Below the pieces are notes generated by a model, which was given only the letters and a program-made list of their open reading frames with translations, was not told the origin of the DNA and did not search any database. DNA of 64,000 bases from Nocardiopsis sp. ATB16-24 (GTDB lineage: Bacteria > Actinomycetota > Actinomycetes > Streptosporangiales > Streptosporangiaceae). Position numbers and translations under genes: made by a program. Shown in pieces: positions 52,577 to 61,813 of the stretch; position 1 is the first letter of the stretch, and every line of letters starts with the position of its first letter. The stretch spans positions 423,107-487,106 of the forward strand of contig NZ_JASCXJ010000002.1 of NCBI RefSeq assembly GCF_030271535.1, read 5' to 3'.

Positions 52577-53440
52577 AATGCAATCCCTTCCATAACGACT
52601 CGCTTATGATCGTCTGATCATCCCTGATTGAGTCAGACAATCCGGGGCGAGTCGCCCCATACGAGGCATCTGGTCGCACAGCAGTTCATTCCAGTCGATG
52701 TAAGCGTTGAACGACAGAGGTGATCGAACCAAACAATCAACTTCGGGACAAGAGGACAACGGCTCCTGGCCGTGATCGGCCACGAACCACATCACCCGAG
52801 AGAACGGACACGGAAAACAACGGAGCGTGTTTGTTCTGGTACGGAGAACCCTCTTTGGGGAAGTGCGTTCCGTTGCGGTCGGACCCGATCGGACGCCCCT
52901 GGGGCGGGGCGGTGCGTCGCTCCTCTGCCTGGGCGGGCGTCGCGACGTGCGATGGACGGTGGATCCGGTGCGGCGCCGCGGTGGGGAGAGGGCGAAGGGC
53001 CAGGGAAAGGCGAGGGTCCGGGAGGCCTCGGCCGTTCCGGCGTCGGATTCCGTCGTCGTGCGCCGAAATCCGTGACGGAAGGTCACGGTGCGATCACGAA
53101 GAGGAATTTCTCTTCTCTTCGGCCCCGTAATGAGCCCGAGAAGACGGACCGGTGACTTTCCAGGAGGTGTCCACCCGACCGTCGATCCTTCAGAGATTCA
53201 TGTGACCAGGGATAATGCCTTCTCACCCGGCCTCAAGGTGGTCACGTGCGTTCAAGTGTTCTCACGCGAATTCCCATAACGAGCATGAGGCACGGACATT
53301 GTGACGTGGTCGTTCACCTGCACGTTCGCACCCGAAAACCAAGGAAGGGCATGAGGCGGGCCCGAACGCTGCTACCGTACTGGTTTTCACGCATGGGATG
53401 GGTCATGCGTTTTTGCGCTGAAAAGTGAAGGAGAGGCGAC
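52577..53440. other. Divergent intergenic region before locus 2
   Basis: About 860 bp, partly AT-richer than the surroundings, with no gene that has a domain or convincing ribosome site. It should contain promoters for the regulator (minus) and the isocitrate lyase/PEP mutase-family gene (plus). No clear promoter elements or repeats were identified. Confidence 0.55.
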
Positions 53441-54274
53441 ATGGTGGAGAACGGACAGTCGGCCAAAGCGAGAACATTGCGGTCACTACACGGTGGTGAG
53501 GTCCTCGTCCTGCCCAACGCCTGGGACGCGGGCAGTGCGGCGGCGATCGCGGCGGCCGGCGCGAAGGCGATCGCCACGACCAGCGGCGGAGTGGCCTGGT
53601 CGCTCGGTCGCCCCGACGGGCAGGTGCTGACCAGACGGGAGATGGTCGAGCAGGTCCGGCGGATCGCGGGCGCGGTGGACGTTCCGGTGACCGCCGACGT
53701 CGAGGGTGGGTACGGTCCGGCACCGAAGGACGTGGCCGAGACGGTCGAGGCCGTCGTCGGGGCCGGCGCGGTGGGGGTGAATATCGAGGACTCTCGCGCG
53801 CCCGGAGGCCCGTTGTTCGAGCCGCGGGAGCAGGCCGAGCGACTGCGCGCGGGACGCGCCGCGGCCGAGCGGGCCGGATTACCGGACCTGGTGCTCAACG
53901 TGCGTACCGACGTCTTCCTGTTCGGTGTCGGTGAGCCGGAGGGACGCCTGGACGACGTGATCGCACGGGCCTCCACGTACGCGGAGGCGGGCGCGGACTG
54001 CCTGTTCGTGCCCGGCCTGGTCGACCTGGACACGCTCGCCTCGTTGGTGAAGGCGACCTCCCTGCCGATCAACGTCATGGCGGGGCCGGGCGCGCCGACC
54101 GTCGCCGAGTTCGAGGCGGTGGGGGTGAGCCGGGTGAGCCTGGGCACCGCCGTGGCGCAGTCGGCCTACGCGCTCGCCCAACGCGCGGCCGTCGAGGCCC
54201 TGACCAAGGGGGCCTACGACGAACTGGCCGAAACGCTCGACTTCGGCACCCTGAACGGCTACTTCGCCCGCTGA
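53441..54274 (+). CDS. Isocitrate lyase/PEP mutase family protein
   Basis: This 277-residue TIM-barrel protein has VLVLPNAWDAGSAAAIAAAGAKAIATTSGG, DVEGGYG and VNIEDSR segments, matching the broad ICL/PEP mutase superfamily. The KKCGH motif of isocitrate lyase is absent, so it may be a C-C lyase of another 2-hydroxy/oxo acid or act on phosphoenolpyruvate-like substrates. One TTA codon (53,879-53,881) is present. ATG 53441 follows GGAGAGG. A huge hairpin follows the stop, so it may be a separate transcript from the hydrazine genes. Confidence 0.82.
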   Translation: MVENGQSAKARTLRSLHGGEVLVLPNAWDAGSAAAIAAAGAKAIATTSGGVAWSLGRPDGQVLTRREMVEQVRRIAGAVDVPVTADVEGGYGPAPKDVAETVEAVVGAGAVGVNIEDSRAPGGPLFEPREQAERLRAGRAAAERAGLPDLVLNVRTDVFLFGVGEPEGRLDDVIARASTYAEAGADCLFVPGLVDLDTLASLVKATSLPINVMAGPGAPTVAEFEAVGVSRVSLGTAVAQSAYALAQRAAVEALTKGAYDELAETLDFGTLNGYFAR

Positions 54275-54280
54275 CGGATC

Positions 54281-54326
54281 ATCGGGGGTGGCCGTGCCGG
54301 TCTCGACCGGCACGGCCACCCCCGAT
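54281..54326. terminator. 21-bp perfect hairpin with 4-nt loop
   Basis: The stem 54,281-54,301 pairs without mismatch with 54,306-54,326, followed by a modest pyrimidine run (CTTCTT). It is a strong terminator between the PEP mutase-family gene and the monooxygenase gene. Confidence 0.85.
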
Positions 54327-54423
54327 CTTCTTCGGTTGATTGTCCGTTCCGGTCATTCCTTTCGGTCAACCGCCCCGGCGGGTTGGATCGTGTCCGTCAG
54401 CTCAGCCGACGGGAAGCGGACCA

Positions 54424-55656
54424 ATGACGGCTATGCACACGCAGTCCGGCGGGGCCGGGACGGACGACGGATCCACGGGACCGGCCTCCACCGCAGTGGA
54501 GATCCTGGCTCGTGCCAAGGCCCTCGCGCCGACGCTGCGCGAACGCGCGGCACAGATCGAGAGCGAGAGGCGCCTGCCCACCGACGTGGTGGAGATGTTG
54601 CGCGACACCGGGGTGTTCCGCATGGGGTTCGATCGCACCAGGGGCGGCCCCGAACTGAACTCGATGCGACAGACCGAGGTCATCGAGGCGCTGTCGTACG
54701 GGGACGCCGGGGCCGGTTGGTGCGCCATGATCGGCTCGGACTCGGGGCTGTACGCCCGGTTCCTGGAGGAGTCGGTCGCCAAGGAGATGTTCGACGACCT
54801 GGACATGGTCACCGCGGGGCTGCTGTTCCCGACCGGACGCGCCGAGATGGTCCCCGGCGGGTACCGGCTGACCGGCCGCTGGCAGTTCGGCAGCGGCGTC
54901 ACGCACGCCGACTGGGTGGTCTCGGGAGCGTTCCTCTACCGCGACGGACGACCCGAACCGGGCCCCGACGGCGACCCCCACGACTCCCGGCTCTTCTTCG
55001 TCTCGCGCGCCGACGTCGAGGTGATCGACACCTGGCACAGCACGGGCCTGGCGGGCAGCGGCAGTTGCGACTACACGATCACCGACGTGTTCGTGCCCGA
55101 GGAACGCACCCTGACCTTCGCGACCGTGCGCAACGGTGAGGGCCCTCTCTCCCAACCCGAGGTCCACATGCGCAACATGCCGGGTGTGCCGCTCGGCGTC
55201 GCACGGGCCGCGCTGGACCACGCACGCGAGATCGCCTCCACCCGGGTGAGCCCGGTGACCGGCGCGATGGCCGACGACTACCGCACCCAGGTCACCATCG
55301 CCGACTGCGAGGCGGACTACGCCGCCACCAGGCACGCGGTGTACGCCGCCATGCGCCGACAGCACGACGTGCTCGCCGCGGGCGGCACACTGGCCGACCT
55401 CACCCCGGACGAACGGGCCGCCCTCCCACTGTCCCGCAGGCACGCCTTCCGCACCGCGCGCTCGATCGTGTCGCGGCTGTACGACCTGCTCCAGACCGGA
55501 GCGATCTACCGGCGGTCGCCGATGGACCGGTGGCTGCGGGACACGAACACGATGTGCCAGCACGTCGTGGCCCAGGACCGCATCCTGCAATCCGCGGGCG
55601 CCCATCTCCTGGGCGGCAAGCCTTCGTTCGCCCTCTCGCTCGGTATCACCGGGTGA
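54424..55656 (+). CDS. Acyl-CoA dehydrogenase-fold flavin monooxygenase
   Basis: This 410-residue protein has the acyl-CoA dehydrogenase N-terminal and C-terminal (PF08028-like) domains: DTGVFRMGFDRTRGGPELN, GYRLTGRWQFGSGVTHADWVVSGAF, and a C-terminal RTARSIVSRLYDLLQTGAIYRRSPMDRWLRD. Group D flavin monooxygenases of this type N- or C-hydroxylate using FMNH2/FADH2 from a reductase; the reductase at 63,267 is the obvious partner. Some family members oxidise amino groups on sugars or hydrazines. ATG at 54424 is chosen, with GGAAG upstream. Confidence 0.83.
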   Translation: MTAMHTQSGGAGTDDGSTGPASTAVEILARAKALAPTLRERAAQIESERRLPTDVVEMLRDTGVFRMGFDRTRGGPELNSMRQTEVIEALSYGDAGAGWCAMIGSDSGLYARFLEESVAKEMFDDLDMVTAGLLFPTGRAEMVPGGYRLTGRWQFGSGVTHADWVVSGAFLYRDGRPEPGPDGDPHDSRLFFVSRADVEVIDTWHSTGLAGSGSCDYTITDVFVPEERTLTFATVRNGEGPLSQPEVHMRNMPGVPLGVARAALDHAREIASTRVSPVTGAMADDYRTQVTIADCEADYAATRHAVYAAMRRQHDVLAAGGTLADLTPDERAALPLSRRHAFRTARSIVSRLYDLLQTGAIYRRSPMDRWLRDTNTMCQHVVAQDRILQSAGAHLLGGKPSFALSLGITG

Positions 55657-55813
55657 CCGGTCCCGCCGGGAAGAGCCGACCGTTCCGACCCCTCGAACCG
55701 GCCGATACGCGCACCGCGATCGGCACGGCCGTACGGCGTCCGCCGCGCGGCCGGAGGGACCCCGACAAGCCCATCGTCCGCCGGACGAACCAATCCAGAA
55801 GTCAGGTGGGAAT

Positions 55814-57100
55814 GTGACCGAACAACACGTCGATGTTCTGATGATCGGTGCCGGGCCGTCGAACCTGGCGCTCGCGGTGGCGATCGAGGAGTGCGGCACG
55901 CACCAGGTGGCGGAGAACGCCCTGGTGCTGGAGCAGTACCCGGACGTCAAATGGCAGCGCAACCTCCTGCTGCCGTGGGCGCGCAGCCAGGTGTCCTACC
56001 TCAAGGACCTGGTGACCATGCGCAACCCGCGGAGCCGGTTCTCCTTCTTGAACTATCTGCACGAACAAGGGCAGTTGGACGAGTTCGTGAACCTGTCCAC
56101 CTTCAACCCCTACCGCTGGCAGGTGTCGGCCTACCAGCAGTGGGTCGCCGACAACCTGGAACGGGTCCGGATCCGCTACAACGCCCGCACCGAGCGGATC
56201 GACCCGCGATACGCCGAGGACGGCTCGATCAGCGGATGGACCGTCACCCTGTCCAACGGTGACACCATCGGCTGCCGCGACCTGGTGGTCGGCACCGGCC
56301 GGGACGCGAACGTCCCCGAGGCCTTCCGCGACCTGCCCCAGGACAGGGTCGTGCACAGCACCCAGTACTCCAGCCGGATCGCCGAGCTGACGGCGGACGA
56401 GCGACCGTCGCGCCCGGTGGTCATCGGCGGCGCGCAGAGCGCGGCGGAGATGTTCATGGCACTGCACCAGGACGCCCCGGGCTCCACCCCGACGATCATC
56501 ATGCGGTCCATCAGCATGCAGAACTACCAGACGAGCAAGTTCGGCAACGAACTGTTCTACTCGTCCTTCGTCGACGAGTTCTACGACATGCTGCCCGAGA
56601 CACGGGCACAGGTGCTGGAGGAGATGCACCAGACCAACTACGCGGGTCTGGCGCCGCCCTTCCTGGACGAGCTCTACCTGATGCTGTACCAGCAGAAGAT
56701 GCTGGGCCGCCCGCAGTCCACGGTACGGCCCCTGACCGACGTCGTCGGCGCCCGGATGGACGGCGACGAGATCGTGCTGGACCTGCGCGACCGCAAGACC
56801 GGCAAGGTCGAGCCGCTGCGCTGCGACATGGTGTTCCTCGGCACCGGCTTCGACGCGAGGATGCCCGCGATGGTGCGCGACCTGGCGGACCGCGTGGGAC
56901 TGGCCGACATCAACGTGAGCCGGCGCTACCGCGTCGACCTCGGCGACTCGGCCTGGGGCGCGATCTACCTCCAGGGCGTCAACGAGCAGACCCACGGCAT
57001 CGCCGACTCACTGATCAGCGTGCTGGCCCACCGCTCCGAGGACATCACCACGGACCTGCTGCAACGGCGACAGACGACCGAAGCCGAAGCGGGGGTGTGA
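55814..57100 (+). CDS. L-lysine (or ornithine) N-monooxygenase
   Basis: This 428-residue flavoprotein of the SidA/IucD/PvdA family has GAGPSNLALA at residues 12-21 and an NADPH region GGAQSAAEMF, with the family segment NYQTSKFGNELFYSSFVDEFYDMLPETRAQVL. It would hydroxylate the terminal amine of lysine to N6-hydroxylysine. Homologues (Spb38, Tri26 type) start hydrazine assembly. GTG at 55814 has AGGTGGG upstream. The downstream cupin start overlaps its stop (GTGA). Lysine is preferred over ornithine because of the gene neighbours, not from a residue diagnosis. Confidence 0.9.
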   Translation: MTEQHVDVLMIGAGPSNLALAVAIEECGTHQVAENALVLEQYPDVKWQRNLLLPWARSQVSYLKDLVTMRNPRSRFSFLNYLHEQGQLDEFVNLSTFNPYRWQVSAYQQWVADNLERVRIRYNARTERIDPRYAEDGSISGWTVTLSNGDTIGCRDLVVGTGRDANVPEAFRDLPQDRVVHSTQYSSRIAELTADERPSRPVVIGGAQSAAEMFMALHQDAPGSTPTIIMRSISMQNYQTSKFGNELFYSSFVDEFYDMLPETRAQVLEEMHQTNYAGLAPPFLDELYLMLYQQKMLGRPQSTVRPLTDVVGARMDGDEIVLDLRDRKTGKVEPLRCDMVFLGTGFDARMPAMVRDLADRVGLADINVSRRYRVDLGDSAWGAIYLQGVNEQTHGIADSLISVLAHRSEDITTDLLQRRQTTEAEAGV

Positions 57101-57477
57101 ACGACATGGTCGAGATCCGCCACCTGAACCGGGACGACCTCACCAGGGCGTACGGCCTGGACTCCCAACGCCTGCTGCCGTGGCCCGCGCTCAACGCCCC
57201 GTTCGAGGGCGCGTGGTGCGTCCTGCGCTCGGGGGAGGAGTCCACCCCGCACTCCCACCACGAGTACGAGATCTTCATCGCCCTGACGGGCAGCGCGGAG
57301 CTGGACGTCGACGGCGAACGGTACGGCTTCACCGAAGGCGACATCGTGCACCTGCCCCCGGGCTGCACGCACAAGGTCGTCAACGAGGGCACGGAGGACT
57401 TCGAGTACTACGGCATCTGGTGGGACGCGGACATGTCCACCGCGTTCCTCGCCAGACACGAGGGGCGGTCGCGATGA
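57097..57477 (+). CDS. Stand-alone cupin of the hydrazine synthetase
   Basis: This 126-residue single-domain cupin has the metal site His52, His54, Glu58 (PHSHHEYEIF) and His92 (GCTHKV). In known hydrazine pathways this cupin is the N-terminal half of a cupin-MetRS fusion (Spb40/Tri28 type) and carries out the rearrangement to the N-N bond. Here it is a separate gene whose stop overlaps the MetRS-like start by 4 nt (ATGA), so equimolar coupling is likely. GTG at 57097. Confidence 0.88.
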   Translation: MNDMVEIRHLNRDDLTRAYGLDSQRLLPWPALNAPFEGAWCVLRSGEESTPHSHHEYEIFIALTGSAELDVDGERYGFTEGDIVHLPPGCTHKVVNEGTEDFEYYGIWWDADMSTAFLARHEGRSR

Positions 57478-59015
57478 ACAGGACGACACTGATCATCTCG
57501 CCCGCCCCGACCGCCAACGGCGACCTTCATCTCGGGCACATCGCGGGTCCCTTCCTCGCCTCCGACGTCCACGCCCGCTACCTGCGGGCCACCGGCCGCG
57601 ACGCACTGCTGGCCACGGGGTTCCAGGACACGTCGACCTACGTGCCCACCACCGCGCACCGCCTGGGGACGACCCCCGAGGCGCTCGTGGCCCGGTCCGC
57701 GGAACAGATCGAGTCGACGCTGGCGGCCGTCGGCGTCGACGTCGACGGGTTCACCGGCGATGAGGACCGATTCGTCGAGACGGTGCTCGGATTCATGGAA
57801 CGGCTGCACGCCGCCGGCAGGTTCGAGCTGCGCACGATGACCTTCCCCTACTCGCCCGCTACCGGTGAGTACCTCGTGGACGGTTACGCGCGAGGGGGCT
57901 GCCCGCTCTGCCTCGCGGACGGGTGCGCCGGGCTCTGCGAGAGCTGCGGCCACCCGGTCGCCGCGGGAGACCTGATCGACCCCCGGTCGACGCTGAACCC
58001 CGACGACCCGGTGGAGCTGCGTGAGGTACAGGTGCTCGTCCTGCCCATGGAGCGCTACCGCCGGCGGATCCGCGAGCACTTCGCCGAGCACGGCGGGGCG
58101 ATGCGCCCGCACATGGCCCAGGCCATCGAGGAGATGCTGTCCCGGCCGCTTCCCGACTACCCCGTCACCTACCCGACCTCATGGGGCATACCGGCGCCGT
58201 TCCCCGAGGTCGCGGGCCAAAGGATCAACCCCAACGCCGAACCCGCGGCGTGGAGCGTCTACTGCGGCGCCCTGTCGGCCGAGCGACGTGGTGGGACGTC
58301 GGCCGCCACCGACGAGCTGTGGCTCGCCGAGGCGCGTACGAAGGTGGTCTACTTCCTCGGCTTCGACAACACCTACCCCTTCGCCATCGTGGCGCCGGCG
58401 ATGCTGCTGGCGAGCGACGGACGGTACCTGTTGCCCGAGGAGTTCATCACCAACGAGTTCTACGAGCTGGACAACGCCAAGTTCTCCACCAGCAAAGGAC
58501 ACGTGGTGTGGGGCCGGGACCTGGTCGCCGAGGTGCCGCGCGACCTGGTCCGGTTCCACCTGGCCGCGACCAGCCCGGAGAACCAGCGCACCAGCTTCAG
58601 CCGGGCCGCGCTGGCGACGGTGACCTCCTCGCGCCTGGTCGAGCCGTGGAACCGGATCGTGGACAAGGTGGAACGGTTCACCGGCCGAGGTCCGCTGCCG
58701 GTGTCCGAGCGGTCACGGGCGGCCTCCGCCCGCATCGTCGAACGGTTCGCCGCCTGCTACGAGCTGGAGTACTTCAGCCTCACCCGGGCCGCGGAGACGC
58801 TGACCGAACAACTGGGCAGGCTGGCGCGGTGGGACGTGCGCCCCGGCCAGGAGGGGGACTTCTGCCATGAGGTGGACGTGGTCCTGCGGTGCGCCGCGCC
58901 CATCCTGATCGACCTGGCGGAGAAGGCGCTGCCGCAGATCCGCATACCGACGGACATCGACACCACGACCATCACACCGGCGGTCCTGCCACGGCTGACC
59001 GAAGGGGTGGAATGA
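57474..59015 (+). CDS. Methionyl-tRNA synthetase-like ligase of the hydrazine pathway
   Basis: This 513-residue class I synthetase-like protein has the HIGH-type motif HLGH at residues 19-22, a Cys-rich zinc knuckle at about 142-161 (CPLC, CESC) and a KMSKS equivalent KFSTS at 336-340. A helical tail replaces a tRNA-binding region. In s56-p1 and triacsin routes the equivalent domain adenylates an amino acid (glycine or similar) and esterifies it to the hydroxyl of N6-hydroxylysine before rearrangement. True MetRS is unlikely given the neighbours and low conservation of the C-terminus. Confidence 0.9.
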   Translation: MNRTTLIISPAPTANGDLHLGHIAGPFLASDVHARYLRATGRDALLATGFQDTSTYVPTTAHRLGTTPEALVARSAEQIESTLAAVGVDVDGFTGDEDRFVETVLGFMERLHAAGRFELRTMTFPYSPATGEYLVDGYARGGCPLCLADGCAGLCESCGHPVAAGDLIDPRSTLNPDDPVELREVQVLVLPMERYRRRIREHFAEHGGAMRPHMAQAIEEMLSRPLPDYPVTYPTSWGIPAPFPEVAGQRINPNAEPAAWSVYCGALSAERRGGTSAATDELWLAEARTKVVYFLGFDNTYPFAIVAPAMLLASDGRYLLPEEFITNEFYELDNAKFSTSKGHVVWGRDLVAEVPRDLVRFHLAATSPENQRTSFSRAALATVTSSRLVEPWNRIVDKVERFTGRGPLPVSERSRAASARIVERFAACYELEYFSLTRAAETLTEQLGRLARWDVRPGQEGDFCHEVDVVLRCAAPILIDLAEKALPQIRIPTDIDTTTITPAVLPRLTEGVE

Positions 59016-59016
59016 G

Positions 59017-60159
59017 GTGACCGCCGACACTCGACCCGGATCGATGGGGCGGGCCCGCCAACGGCGGGTGGTCATCGTCGGCGCGGGGGTGACCGGGCTG
59101 GTCACCGCCATCCGGTGCGTGCTCGCCGGACACCGGGTGACCGTGCTGGAACGGGGCGCGATCCCCGACCCCGGATCGACCTCCTTCGACCAGCACCGAG
59201 CCCTTCGGGCGCTCGACCCCACCGACCCGGAGGGCACCCGGCGCGCCGCGTCGGCCCACGACCGATGGTCGGAGCTGGACGCCCTGCTGTGCGGTTCGCG
59301 GCCGGGCGCCGGGTTCTACCGGCGGGTCGGCGTGGTGACCGGATGGCCCCGTGACGAGGCCTCGGCCGTCGCGGACGTCGCGGCCCAGGCCCGACTTCCG
59401 GTCGAGCTCGTCGCCCCCGAGGAGTTCCCCCACATACGGTTCCCCGCGCACTCCCACGGTGTGCTCGAAACCGACGCCGGTGTGCTGCTGGCCGACCGGA
59501 TGCTGTGGGCGGCGGCGCGGTGGCTGGAGAGCCGGCCCGAGGCACGACTACGTCCGTGGTGCCCCGTCTCCGCGGTGGACGCCGACACCGGGCGGGTGAA
59601 GCTGACCGACGGCACCTTCGAGGAGGGCGACCTGGTCCTGGTCGCCGGCGGACCGTGGTCGGGAGACCTCGTGGACCTGCCCACCGTGATGTACCGGCAG
59701 ACCATGGTCTACCTGCGCCCACCCGACGAGCTGGCCGCGTGGTGGGAGCACGCCGCACCCAGCGCGGGACGCATCGGCGCCGACGGCGACGCGTGGTTGC
59801 TGCCCCCCGTCGGCGGGACGCTGCTGAAGGTCAGCGGTGAGGCGGCGTGCCGTGAAGTGTCCGGAGTGGACGACGAGGACGACGAGGACGAACTCCGGTG
59901 GAGTGAGCGCGTCATGGCCACGCGGGCCCTGACGGACATGGACCGGTACACCGTCGTCGCGGTGAAGCGGTGCCACTACACGGTGGACGCCCACGGCGGT
60001 GGCTCGCACCTGGCCCAGGTGGGCCCGGCCCTCTGGGCGCGCGCCGCCACCGGCGGTGACGGTTTTCGTACGGCGCCCCTCGTCGCGGACCGGATCGTGG
60101 ACGCCTTGCGTCCGTCCCGTTCACCCCTCATGTCATCGACTGGAAGGAGTCCGACGTGA
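59017..60159 (+). CDS. Glycine oxidase-like FAD enzyme (Spb39/Tri27 type)
   Basis: This 380-residue DAO-family flavoprotein has the N-terminal VVIVGAGVTGL (about residues 18-28), LERGAIPDPGSTS and a C-terminal GGDGFRTAPLVADRI FAD-binding end. The relatives oxidatively cleave the N6-substituted lysine hydrazine, releasing a hydrazino acid and 2-aminoadipate semialdehyde. An acidic stretch (DDEDDEDE, about residue 288) is unusual. GTG at 59017 is 1 nt after the preceding stop. Confidence 0.85.
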   Translation: MTADTRPGSMGRARQRRVVIVGAGVTGLVTAIRCVLAGHRVTVLERGAIPDPGSTSFDQHRALRALDPTDPEGTRRAASAHDRWSELDALLCGSRPGAGFYRRVGVVTGWPRDEASAVADVAAQARLPVELVAPEEFPHIRFPAHSHGVLETDAGVLLADRMLWAAARWLESRPEARLRPWCPVSAVDADTGRVKLTDGTFEEGDLVLVAGGPWSGDLVDLPTVMYRQTMVYLRPPDELAAWWEHAAPSAGRIGADGDAWLLPPVGGTLLKVSGEAACREVSGVDDEDDEDELRWSERVMATRALTDMDRYTVVAVKRCHYTVDAHGGGSHLAQVGPALWARAATGGDGFRTAPLVADRIVDALRPSRSPLMSSTGRSPT

Positions 60160-61454
60160 ACAGTTCCAAGAGCGTGCTGCTGGTGATCGGCAGCGGACTC
60201 AAGCTCTACCGTGAGTACCTGGTCCGCTCCGCCGCGGCCCGGGCCCGTCGTGCGGGCCACGAACTGGTGCTGATCAACAACCTGCGGCCGACCTGGCAGC
60301 ACGAGTACTTCGACGAGATCACCGTGGTCAACGTGTTCGACCACGAACTCCTGACACGGACCGCCCGGGAGATCGCCGCCCGGCGCACGGTCGTCGGCGT
60401 ATTGTGCTGGGACGAACCGCTGGTGATGCCCGCCGCGGAACTGGCCGCGGAGTTCGGGGTTCCGGGGCTGGGCATCGCCGGGGTGCAGGGTTGTCGGGAC
60501 AAGTACAGCGCACGGACACGGCTGACCGACGGCGGGCTGCTCCAACCCGGCTTCGCGATGGCGGCCGACCTGGCGCAGGCGCGGGAGGCCGTGGAACGGA
60601 TCGGCTACCCCGTCGTCGTCAAACCCCGCGCGCTCGGCGCCAGCATGGGCGTGATGCTGGCCCGCGACGACCAGGAGCTGCACGAGGCCTTCCAGGTCGC
60701 CTCCAACGCCAGCCTGGTCGGAGACGAGCCCTTCCGCGGCGGTGCCATCGTCGAGGAGTACGCGGTGGGCCCGGAGATCAGCGTCGACGCCGGCCTGCAC
60801 AAAGGCGAGTACCTGCCGATGTTCGTGGCGCGCAAGCGCACCGGCAGCCACCCGTACTTCGAGGAGACGGGACACGTCGTGGACGCGTCGGACCCGCTGC
60901 TGGAGGACCGGGAACTGATGGACACCCTGGCGCGGGCGCACCAGGTGCTCGGCATCGAGAACGGCGTCACCCACTCCGAGGTGAGACTGACCGACCGGGG
61001 TCCGCTGATCATCGAGATCAACGGTCGGGTCGGCGGGGACCTGATCCCGCTCCTCGGCAAGATCGCCACCGGCATCGACCCCGGCGAGGTCGTGGTGGAC
61101 GTCGCGTTGGGGCAGCGGCCCGACACCCACCGCCCCGAGCGGGGCGTGGCGGGCATCCGGTTCGGCTACCCCGAGCACGACTGCCTGGTCCGCTCGGTAC
61201 GGGTCCCGCGCGAGGCGCCGGGACTGGTGACCGCCTCCCCGATGGTCGAGCCCGGGACCACGCTGCGGCTGCCCCCCGGCGGCTACATCGCCCGGCACTC
61301 CTTCGTGGTGTGTCGGGCGGACGACCCGCGCACCTGCGAGGAACGGCTGACCACGGCGAGCGGGATGGTCGTGGTGGACGCCGAGAAGGTCGCCCCCAAA
61401 TCACCGGACTCCCTGCTGGAGATGCCGGCCGGACTCCTGGATGTGGACGAATGA
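60156..61454 (+). CDS. ATP-grasp carboxylate-amine ligase
   Basis: This 432-residue protein has ATP-grasp motifs: GYPVVVKPRALGASMGV (central, about residues 149-165), EEYAVGPEISVDA and THSEVRLTDRGPLIIEINGRVGGDLIPLL with metal-binding Glu/Asn. It likely joins a carboxylate to an amine or hydrazine through an acyl phosphate, for example the hydrazino acid with an amino acid. GTG at 60156 overlaps the preceding stop and its own stop overlaps the next start, so it belongs to the same translationally coupled chain. Confidence 0.87.
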   Translation: MNSSKSVLLVIGSGLKLYREYLVRSAAARARRAGHELVLINNLRPTWQHEYFDEITVVNVFDHELLTRTAREIAARRTVVGVLCWDEPLVMPAAELAAEFGVPGLGIAGVQGCRDKYSARTRLTDGGLLQPGFAMAADLAQAREAVERIGYPVVVKPRALGASMGVMLARDDQELHEAFQVASNASLVGDEPFRGGAIVEEYAVGPEISVDAGLHKGEYLPMFVARKRTGSHPYFEETGHVVDASDPLLEDRELMDTLARAHQVLGIENGVTHSEVRLTDRGPLIIEINGRVGGDLIPLLGKIATGIDPGEVVVDVALGQRPDTHRPERGVAGIRFGYPEHDCLVRSVRVPREAPGLVTASPMVEPGTTLRLPPGGYIARHSFVVCRADDPRTCEERLTTASGMVVVDAEKVAPKSPDSLLEMPAGLLDVDE

Positions 61455-61813
61455 TCAGTTACGAAGGCAGGTTGTTCCAGAAGGTGGGCGCCGACGACGG
61501 CGTCGTCGCCCGGTACCACCAGGACGGCGACCTGGTGTGGGCGGACTTCGACGGAGGGAGGGTACGACGCGGCACGCTCAGCGGGACGTGCGCGACCGAC
61601 GGTACCCTGCGGCTGGCCTACATCATGGTGCTGAACACCGACGAGGTGATCTCCGGCTACACCGTGAGCGTGCCACGGTCGCGCCCCGACGGTCGGCTGG
61701 TGCTGCGCGAGGAATGGCAGCGCTACGGCGAGCACGCCGACAGCGGCGTGTCCTACCTGGAGGAGATCCCGTCACGACCTTCGGTCTCGGAGCGGTCGGG
61801 AGCACGGACATGA
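61451..61813 (+). CDS. Small conserved hypothetical protein
   Basis: This 120-residue protein is rich in beta strands: ISYEGRLFQKVG, VVARYHQDGDLVWADFDGG, GTLSGTCATDGTLRLAY, SRPDGRLVLREEWQRYG. It resembles small proteins sometimes labelled N-acetylglutamate synthase, but no catalytic motif supports that name. The 4-nt overlaps on both sides imply it is needed with the ligase and oxidase. A lipocalin-like binding or carrier role is possible; function unknown. Confidence 0.75.
   Translation: MISYEGRLFQKVGADDGVVARYHQDGDLVWADFDGGRVRRGTLSGTCATDGTLRLAYIMVLNTDEVISGYTVSVPRSRPDGRLVLREEWQRYGEHADSGVSYLEEIPSRPSVSERSGART

Noticed and set aside
52827..53279. Small ORFs in the spacer before locus 2
   Set aside because: No domain or conserved start; likely chance frames.
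57474..59015. Housekeeping methionyl-tRNA synthetase
   Set aside because: The coupling to a lysine N-hydroxylase, cupin and glycine oxidase-like gene, the KFSTS variant and the missing typical tRNA-binding end fit the hydrazine-pathway enzyme better.
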